DNA of 11,222 nucleotides, taken from assembly GCA_015654495.1 (NCBI GenBank), contig JAATGW010000567.1, forward strand, positions 1 through 11,222, read 5' to 3'. Positions 5,659 through 11,222 of this stretch are shown in pieces (position 1 is the stretch's first letter; every line of letters begins with the position of its first letter). Under the pieces are notes generated by a model. That model ran no database searches, was not told the origin of the DNA, and was given only the letters and a program-made list of their open reading frames with translations. The stretch comes from Chitinophagales bacterium (GTDB lineage Bacteria; Bacteroidota; Bacteroidia; Chitinophagales; Chitinophagaceae). The position numbers were made by a program, and so were the translations under genes.

Positions 5659-8652
5659 ATGAAATTATTTTTAAATGCACTGATATTCATATCGGGTGTA
5701 TCGGTAGTGTCTTCATCGTTTGCTCAGAATACGCTGGACAATGCAGGTCTGACTTCTGCATCACCCGCATCGGTCGCATTTAGCTTGAGAAAACTTTCCA
5801 CAAGTTATAGTGGTTATGCAATTAAAGTAAGAAGGGCAACGGATAACGCTGAAGCAAATGTTGCTTTTGATGCCAGCGGAAATCTGACGGCGGCGAGCAA
5901 TCTGACATACACACCTGGTGTTACTGTGGGAATAAGTCTTGGGACCACACAAACAGTAACTGTTTCAACAGATGTTGCGCGAACAGGTACTATCACAATC
6001 AGGGCTTTGAAAACCGGCACCATCACAGGCAACAATGGGTCATTAACAATTACCGGAACAGGAACGAGTTTTACTACGGAAGTAATTGCAGGCGATAGAC
6101 TATTCAATGGTTCAAATAATGTATTTCTCGGTGTTGTGGCTTCAGTCACAAATAATACATCGCTTCAACTTACCAACACAACCACCGTCTCGATAACGGG
6201 AGTTACCTTCAAAACCACACTGGCGAATGTCACGGGAACCGGAACGAATTTTACAGGGCAGCTGTCAGTAGGTGACCGCTTATTCAATACTTCAAATATT
6301 TACCTTGGAACCGTTGCATCGATAATCAGTACCACATCTCTCAGATTAAATGCAGTGGATGCGCTAACTGCCACGGCGGTGGCTTATAAGGGCACCACGA
6401 GTGCAGTCTCCGGAACAGGAACAAATTTCAACTCACTTACGGTGGGACAAGTTCTCGTGAGTAATAGCATTACGCTGGGAATAATTGCTTCTATCAGCAA
6501 TGCCACAAGCCTTACCCTCACTACAAAAGCAGGAGCGGCAGTCAACGCACAGGCATACAAATCTGCTACTGGTACCATCAGTTTCAGCAGTTTTTATTCC
6601 GGCACTTCGGTATTTGTAAACACGCTGTATGATCAGAGTGGAAATGGCAGAGATGCGATACAACTGAAGCCAGCCAACCAGGCAAGAATTGTGAATGCGG
6701 GTATTTTGTACACTGTCAACAGCCGGACTTCCATGGAATTCTCCAATGCATTAGCCGCCTTTTTACAAACATCAACGGTGGCCTCTTACCTGAACAATAC
6801 CCTGTATACATTAAATAAAGTTTCGGCAGAAGCCACCACAACTCCAACCTTACAACTTCCAATAAGTACTACAGGTGGTGACGGACCCAACAATACCATT
6901 GTACACTATGGCTACCGCAGCGCAGCACTTTTTACAGTGGCACAGTACGGAAATGATCAGGATTACAGTGCAACACCCAGTACATCTCTTGAACTTCATA
7001 CAGCTGTGAAACTTTCCACTGCCGCCAGCCAGTTTTATAAAAACGGAATATCATTGGGCACCGTCAGTAGTGGTGCTCCTTCCTCTTTAAACAATGTCGG
7101 TTTATTACAAATTGGTTTCTATACACCCACTGTGTCCTACTATAATGGAGCGATATCAGAAGTAATTGTTTTCGCATTTGCATTGAGTAATGCAAATGTC
7201 ACGCTGCTAAATGATAATCAACTTGATTATTACGATATTGCTTCCACCTACTGGACCGGGGCTATAAGTACTCTTTGGACAAATACCGGTAACTGGTCTA
7301 CCGGAGTTGTGCCTACCATCAGCAGTCCTTCTATTGTATTGATTCCTGCCGGTAAACCGCGATATCCTGTTATCAGTACCGTTTCACCTGCAAACAGTAT
7401 CACAATAGAGCCAGGTGCTTCGTTAACAATTACAGGTACACTGCAGCTTGCAGGTAGCCTCAATAATGACGGAACGCTTACCGCTACGGGCGGGACTGTA
7501 GAATATATTGGAGCTGCGCCGCAGGTGATTGGTGCAGGTACCTTCAGTACAAATACTTTACTGAATCTCATAGTTAACAATGCCACCAATATCAGCCTTG
7601 GAACCAGTATAACGGTTTCGGGTAACCTTAAATTTACAGCTGGTAAATTTGATCTCAGCTCCTACTCATTAACACTGGGTGGAACCGTTACCAATACGGT
7701 AACCGGTGGCCTGAGAGGTAATGCCAACAGCAACCTCGTTGTAAATGGTGCGGTGAGCCGGACTTTGAGTTTTGATCAGACTATACCGGGGACCACCAAT
7801 CTCCTGAGTAACCTCACTATCAACAGCGGCGCACTTGTCACCACTCTGGGGAATAGCCTTGTGTTAAACAGCAATGGGACCACCACGTTCACATCCGGGA
7901 AACTTGCCATCGGTTCCAATTCACTTACAATTAAAGGAGCGATAGTTAATACAGTAAATGAAAACATCAGAGGGAGTGCAAGCAGTAATTTGATTGTAGA
8001 TGGAACAGTAAGTCCTGTTATCAGCATGGATCAAACAACCATCGGTACTACCAACAGGCTGAACACATTCACTATTAATGCAAGCGGACAAACCGCAACG
8101 CTGAACAGAAATATCAATAATCTGGCTATACTTAATATTATTAACGGTACGCTTGCGGATGGAGGTCGACAGATAACGTCTACGGGTACCCTGAATCTAT
8201 CCGGCGGAACATTTAAGCTGGGCTCACCAACTGTAGCCACAATATGGCCTTCATTTGCAACGAATAATATTACCTTAACAGGAACGGTATACTACGCTGC
8301 TGGTGTTTTACAAACTGTTTCCGGAGTTCCTTCTTACAGAAATCTGACCATCAGTGCAACGGCAGGAGCTATAGCCGCTGCAGACATCAATGCCAGCGGA
8401 ATAGTCAATGTGTCAGCCGCTAATCCTTCCGCAACCACCGGTGCATTTTCCACGGGTACCCATACACTTAACCTGGGAGCTTTGGCCACTAATACCGGCC
8501 AGGGAGATGTAACAGGAACTGTGAAAAGAACCAGCATATTGCCCGATGTGGAATATACTATGGGACATGAGAATTCCTCGATTACATTCCCGAACGTTGG
8601 AACAATCCCCACGCAAATAAGTATGAAGATTGCAATTGGGTCCACTCCCTAA
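5659..8652 (+). CDS. Giant secreted surface protein, N-terminal part: AbfB/LamG-like domain and beta-rich repeats, ended by a premature TAA
   Basis: The 997-residue product begins with a signal peptide (MKLFLNALIFISGVSVVSSSFAQ, cleavage likely after Q23), so it is exported. VAFSLRKLSTSYSGYAIKVRR (39-59) and TLYDQSGNGRDAIQ (322-335) followed by ARIVNAG are the two halves of a LamG-like fold related to the arabinofuranosidase-B N-terminal domain, common in Bacteroidota surface proteins. Between them, at about 118-305, sit three repeats of the form GTGTxFT..VGDRLFN..LG.VASI..TSL. After residue 526 comes a YWTGA...W...NW module (531-546). Two repeats of about 85 residues (RGxxxSNLxVxG...DQ..GTTN) follow at 654-825. 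Carbohydrate binding or adhesion is inferred. The frame continues after TAA 8650-8652 with no shift, so this is probably the front of a longer protein. Without the C-terminal sorting domain, this piece should not reach the surface through type IX secretion. Confidence 0.85.
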   Translation: MKLFLNALIFISGVSVVSSSFAQNTLDNAGLTSASPASVAFSLRKLSTSYSGYAIKVRRATDNAEANVAFDASGNLTAASNLTYTPGVTVGISLGTTQTVTVSTDVARTGTITIRALKTGTITGNNGSLTITGTGTSFTTEVIAGDRLFNGSNNVFLGVVASVTNNTSLQLTNTTTVSITGVTFKTTLANVTGTGTNFTGQLSVGDRLFNTSNIYLGTVASIISTTSLRLNAVDALTATAVAYKGTTSAVSGTGTNFNSLTVGQVLVSNSITLGIIASISNATSLTLTTKAGAAVNAQAYKSATGTISFSSFYSGTSVFVNTLYDQSGNGRDAIQLKPANQARIVNAGILYTVNSRTSMEFSNALAAFLQTSTVASYLNNTLYTLNKVSAEATTTPTLQLPISTTGGDGPNNTIVHYGYRSAALFTVAQYGNDQDYSATPSTSLELHTAVKLSTAASQFYKNGISLGTVSSGAPSSLNNVGLLQIGFYTPTVSYYNGAISEVIVFAFALSNANVTLLNDNQLDYYDIASTYWTGAISTLWTNTGNWSTGVVPTISSPSIVLIPAGKPRYPVISTVSPANSITIEPGASLTITGTLQLAGSLNNDGTLTATGGTVEYIGAAPQVIGAGTFSTNTLLNLIVNNATNISLGTSITVSGNLKFTAGKFDLSSYSLTLGGTVTNTVTGGLRGNANSNLVVNGAVSRTLSFDQTIPGTTNLLSNLTINSGALVTTLGNSLVLNSNGTTTFTSGKLAIGSNSLTIKGAIVNTVNENIRGSASSNLIVDGTVSPVISMDQTTIGTTNRLNTFTINASGQTATLNRNINNLAILNIINGTLADGGRQITSTGTLNLSGGTFKLGSPTVATIWPSFATNNITLTGTVYYAAGVLQTVSGVPSYRNLTISATAGAIAAADINASGIVNVSAANPSATTGAFSTGTHTLNLGALATNTGQGDVTGTVKRTSILPDVEYTMGHENSSITFPNVGTIPTQISMKIAIGSTP
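6010..6573 (+). repeat. Three tandem ~60-residue GTGT-type protein repeats
   Basis: Within the large surface protein, copies begin at GTGTSF (residue 133), GTGTNF (193) and GTGTNF (252). Each continues with a VGD/AGD turn, a hydrophobic LG-xxASI strand pair and TSLxLT. Spacing is about 60 residues. DNA divergence between copies is substantial, so the duplication is old. The block lies inside the LamG-like domain rather than beside it. Confidence 0.8.
7618..8133 (+). repeat. Two ~85-residue beta-rich repeats (first pair)
   Basis: Residues 654-736 and 737-825 align by eye: SGKL-type turn, SLTLGG/SLTIKG strand, VNTV, RGxxxSNLxVxG, SxDQ, GTTNxL and a TIN strand. The same unit recurs twice more at 9655-10158, beyond the TAA. 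This supports both segments belonging to one ancestral gene. Confidence 0.8.
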
Positions 8653-8664
8653 TGGAAAGCTGGC

Positions 8665-11222
8665 ATGGTTAACCGCAGGTATGATTTTATCCAGACCGGC
8701 GGAACAGGCACCAAAGCGTTGATAAAGGCACGATATCTGGATTCTGAACTTAATGGTAATATAGAAAATAAACTTGTAGACTTTTCATTCCGTAGTACGG
8801 GTTCAATCATTACTGAACATGGCAAGTCCAATTTCAATACCACCGAAAACTGGATAGTTCTGTCAAACGTGAATGTGGCGTTTTTCTCTTCTACTTTTGG
8901 CAACCTGGAACTCTCCTTTGATGAAACAGCATTGACTGTTTTAACCTGGAACGGATCGACGAGTACTTCATGGATTACGGCAACCAACTGGACTCCTAAC
9001 GGCGGGCCGTCAACGAATACAATACTTATCATCCCTGATGCAGCCACCACTCCAAATGATCCTTCATTACCGGCAATCGAAGGCAATGGATCCGTTACCA
9101 TTGAATCAGGCGGAATTGTGAATGCTGATGCCGGGGCGCAGCTATCATTGAATAATTCCGGGCTGGCCTGGAGTAATAACGGGACGTTCAATGCAGGTAC
9201 AAGTACAGTTACATTCACTAATGCAAATACGACTGTCAACGGAACCACAAATTTCCACAATCTGGTAATAGCGACTGACGCGGCTTTGCAGATGTCTTCC
9301 GGCAGTATCACGCGCATAGGCGGAACAGTTATAAACAATGGAACATGGAATGCAGGACTACTTGAAAATTTAATCGAGTATAACGGTCACAATCAAACGA
9401 TCATTGTTCCCAACGGTTTTACTCAGGCTTATCATGACCTGATCATCAGCGGCACCGGAACAACTGCTTTCCCTGCTTCAAACCTGAATGTTCGTGGTGA
9501 TTTCACGGTAAATGGAGCCATCTCTGTAACGGCGAATACCCTGACTATGTCGGGATCACATGCGCAGTTTATCCGTGCTGTATCGCCCCTGACACTAAAT
9601 AATCTTACAATTAATAACAGTTCCGGAAATGTTATTCTGGAGCAGGATGTTACAGTTGCCGGCACATTGAGTTTTAATTCAGGTAAGCTATCCCTGGGTA
9701 ATAATGATCTTACGCTCGCCGGCAGTGTTGTCAATACTGTTCCAAATGGATTAATCGGTAGCTCTTCGGGCAACCTGACGATAAATGGTGCAGTTAGCCC
9801 TGTATTGAGTTTTGATCAATCAATCAGCGGAACAACCAATGTGCTGAATGACCTTATGATAAACAGCACCGGTCAGGTGCCCGTGTTGGGCAGCGATCTT
9901 ATCATTAGTGGCCATCTGAATATTACTGCGGGGGAACTTAGTATCGGCGCAAATACTCTATACCTGAACGGTAGTTTAACTAATCCGGGATCCGGTGGCT
10001 TACGCGGCGGTAGCACGTCCAATCTGGTTTTAAGTGGAACCGCATACAATCGCAATCTTTCCTTCGATCAAAGTGTACCTGGCACAACCAACCTGCTCCA
10101 GAATTTTACAGTAAACAATACTGCGCAAACTACTACTTTGACGAATGATCTCCTGATAGGAGGGATATTGTCTCTCAATGACGGAATCATCAATAGCATT
10201 GCACCTAACCGTCTTACACTGGCGTCCACTGCAACAATAACCGGGGGAAATTCAGTTTCGTTCATTAACGGTCCACTGACCCGAAGGACTAGTTCCACCG
10301 GCTCATACACAATGCCGATTGGCAAGGGAAATGAGTATCATCCTGTTTCCATACTTCCGGTGTCATCAGCAGCTGGAATATATACCTCGGAATTCATTCT
10401 TGGTATAACTCCCGCGGGTACGATGGCTACAGGAATTACCGGAATCGGGGCCAATAAATATTGGGATATTTCAAGAACGAGTGGTCCTGATGCACAGGTC
10501 GAGCTGACCTTTAGCGGTGATAATACATGGAATGTCGGCAGCCCTTCAAGTCATGATCTTATTTTTGTAACTGAATTGAATGCAGGAACCTGGGATCTGG
10601 CTAATGGCAGTCTGATACCGGGAAATACCGGTGCGGGAGCTACGCCTGTCAGGAGCATGGCCTTATCCAACTTTGCAACTTTTACTTTCGGATACGGTCC
10701 TATTTCATTTTTACCGGTCACACTGATAAGTTTCAGTGCAGAAAAAATAGGCAATTCTGTGCAGCTGACCTGGATAAGTGCTGACGAAGTTTTTTTAAGT
10801 CATTATGAACTGGAAAGATCTGACAATGACAGAAATTTTTCAGCCCTAACCAATATTCCCGCAGCTCAATCACAGGAGCTGGTAACCTACCAATGGCTTG
10901 ATCGTTCCCCATTAAAAGGAAAAAATTACTATCGACTGAAAATGCTGGATATCACTGGTACATTTAAGTATAGCGCAATAGCAACTATCAACTTTGAGCT
11001 TAATAGCAGGATAACGCTTTTCCCAAATCCGTTGAAAGGAAACCAGGCTACATTGGAAATGTATGGACAGCCGGCCGGTATATACTCAATAGCCATTTTA
11101 TCAAATAGTGGAGCAAGTGTATATCAGAGTAAAATTTCCCATAATGGAAACAACGGCTCCCGTACTATAAATCTAAGTAATAACCTGCCAGCGGGAATTT
11201 ATTACCTCGTGATTTCCGGGTC
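8665..11222 (+). CDS. Giant secreted surface protein, C-terminal part: beta-rich repeats and type IX secretion sorting domain, open at the right edge
   Basis: This is the same frame as the preceding segment. After TAA (8650-8652) reading resumes at TGG 8653 and has no stop for 856 codons to the window edge. The coordinates given use the first ATG (8665), but it has no signal peptide or recognisable ribosome site, so independent translation is doubtful. The opening RRYDFIQTGGTGTKALIKAR continues a domain begun before the stop (MKIAIGSTP). A LTWNG...W...NW module follows at residues 93-109 (from the ATG), then two 84-residue repeats. A LPVTLISFSAEK linker (683-694) leads to a fibronectin-like segment (SVQLTWISADEV, HYELERS, YYRLKMLD). 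From about 783 a Por-type type IX sorting domain begins (ITLFPNPLKG, LPAGIYYLVISGS), missing only its last residues. The role in surface attachment is inferred. Confidence 0.8.
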   Translation, partial: MVNRRYDFIQTGGTGTKALIKARYLDSELNGNIENKLVDFSFRSTGSIITEHGKSNFNTTENWIVLSNVNVAFFSSTFGNLELSFDETALTVLTWNGSTSTSWITATNWTPNGGPSTNTILIIPDAATTPNDPSLPAIEGNGSVTIESGGIVNADAGAQLSLNNSGLAWSNNGTFNAGTSTVTFTNANTTVNGTTNFHNLVIATDAALQMSSGSITRIGGTVINNGTWNAGLLENLIEYNGHNQTIIVPNGFTQAYHDLIISGTGTTAFPASNLNVRGDFTVNGAISVTANTLTMSGSHAQFIRAVSPLTLNNLTINNSSGNVILEQDVTVAGTLSFNSGKLSLGNNDLTLAGSVVNTVPNGLIGSSSGNLTINGAVSPVLSFDQSISGTTNVLNDLMINSTGQVPVLGSDLIISGHLNITAGELSIGANTLYLNGSLTNPGSGGLRGGSTSNLVLSGTAYNRNLSFDQSVPGTTNLLQNFTVNNTAQTTTLTNDLLIGGILSLNDGIINSIAPNRLTLASTATITGGNSVSFINGPLTRRTSSTGSYTMPIGKGNEYHPVSILPVSSAAGIYTSEFILGITPAGTMATGITGIGANKYWDISRTSGPDAQVELTFSGDNTWNVGSPSSHDLIFVTELNAGTWDLANGSLIPGNTGAGATPVRSMALSNFATFTFGYGPISFLPVTLISFSAEKIGNSVQLTWISADEVFLSHYELERSDNDRNFSALTNIPAAQSQELVTYQWLDRSPLKGKNYYRLKMLDITGTFKYSAIATINFELNSRITLFPNPLKGNQATLEMYGQPAGIYSIAILSNSGASVYQSKISHNGNNGSRTINLSNNLPAGIYYLVISG
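9655..10158 (+). repeat. Two ~84-residue beta-rich repeats (second pair)
   Basis: Both copies carry the unit seen at 7618-8133: SGKLSLGNNDLTLAG and AGELSIGANTLYLNG, then GLIGSSSGNL and GLRGGSTSNL, then LSFDQSISGTTNVL and LSFDQSVPGTTNLL. The key motifs are 249-252 bases apart. Confidence 0.8.
11011..11222 (+). other. Type IX secretion (Por) C-terminal sorting domain, partial
   Basis: The encoded segment starts ITLFPNPLKGNQATLEM, runs through IYSIAILSNSGASVYQ and reaches LPAGIYYLVISGS at the window edge. The FPNP start, the central I-x-I-x-x-x-x-G strand and the L-x-x-G-x-Y-x-L ending fit the type A sorting domain, which directs proteins through the type IX machinery of Bacteroidota. Only the final strand, often ending in basic residues, is cut off. 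Confidence 0.85.

Noticed and set aside
8649..9338. 229-codon minus-strand open frame
   Set aside because: It is antisense to the surface-protein gene and reflects its Thr/Asn/Gly-rich codon use. The other minus frames of 60-113 codons between 5761 and 10754 are the same kind of shadow.
1..11222. tRNA, rRNA, CRISPR array, transposase or attachment sites
   Set aside because: Both strands were read for cloverleaf-like stretches, regularly spaced repeats and transposase motifs. None was found beyond the protein-coding repeats and short palindromes listed.

Overview
The window looks like a chromosomal segment of a Bacteroidota bacterium, probably Chitinophagales/Sphingobacteriia-like. The grounds are a giant low-complexity surface protein ending in a type IX secretion (Por) sorting domain, a LytTR regulator, A/T-rich starts without clear Shine-Dalgarno sites, and two candidate TAnnTTTG-type promoter boxes. 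No RNA gene, CRISPR array, insertion sequence or integrase was seen.

Layout. Bases 1-2079 (minus strand) hold most of a PhoD-like metallophosphatase that is open across the left edge and intact as far as it can be read. Bases 2080-2887 are mainly non-coding, with a heptamer tandem repeat and the remains of a small minus-strand membrane-protein gene. Bases 2888-3741 (plus) are an outer-membrane beta-barrel gene broken by a one-base frameshift and an in-frame TGA. Bases 3856-4212 (plus) are a second broken gene, readable only by joining three frames. Bases 4213-4647 are a degenerate intergenic stretch with two REP-like hairpins, a 12-bp palindrome and a G-quadruplex-type tract. Bases 4648-4833 (minus) encode a 61-residue antitoxin-like protein that appears to lack its C-terminal tail and has no toxin partner. 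A perfect 13-bp inverted repeat around a promoter-like box lies directly upstream of it. Bases 4908-5456 (minus) encode a LytTR DNA-binding protein without a receiver domain, starting at TTG.

From 5659 to the right edge (plus) runs one very large secreted protein, more than 1,850 codons in a single frame, interrupted once by TAA at 8650-8652. The first half carries the signal peptide, an arabinofuranosidase-B/LamG-like domain split by three GTGT-type repeats, and beta-rich repeats. The second half carries more of the same repeats and the C-terminal sorting domain. The stop therefore separates the export signal from the surface-attachment signal.

The main theme is clustered gene damage. Between about 2.4 and 8.7 kb nearly every gene is broken, shortened or orphaned, whereas the phosphatase at the left is clean. 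This is either a neighbourhood under relaxed selection or a set of sequencing errors. The lesions are specific enough to check by resequencing. No previously undescribed multi-gene system could be supported.
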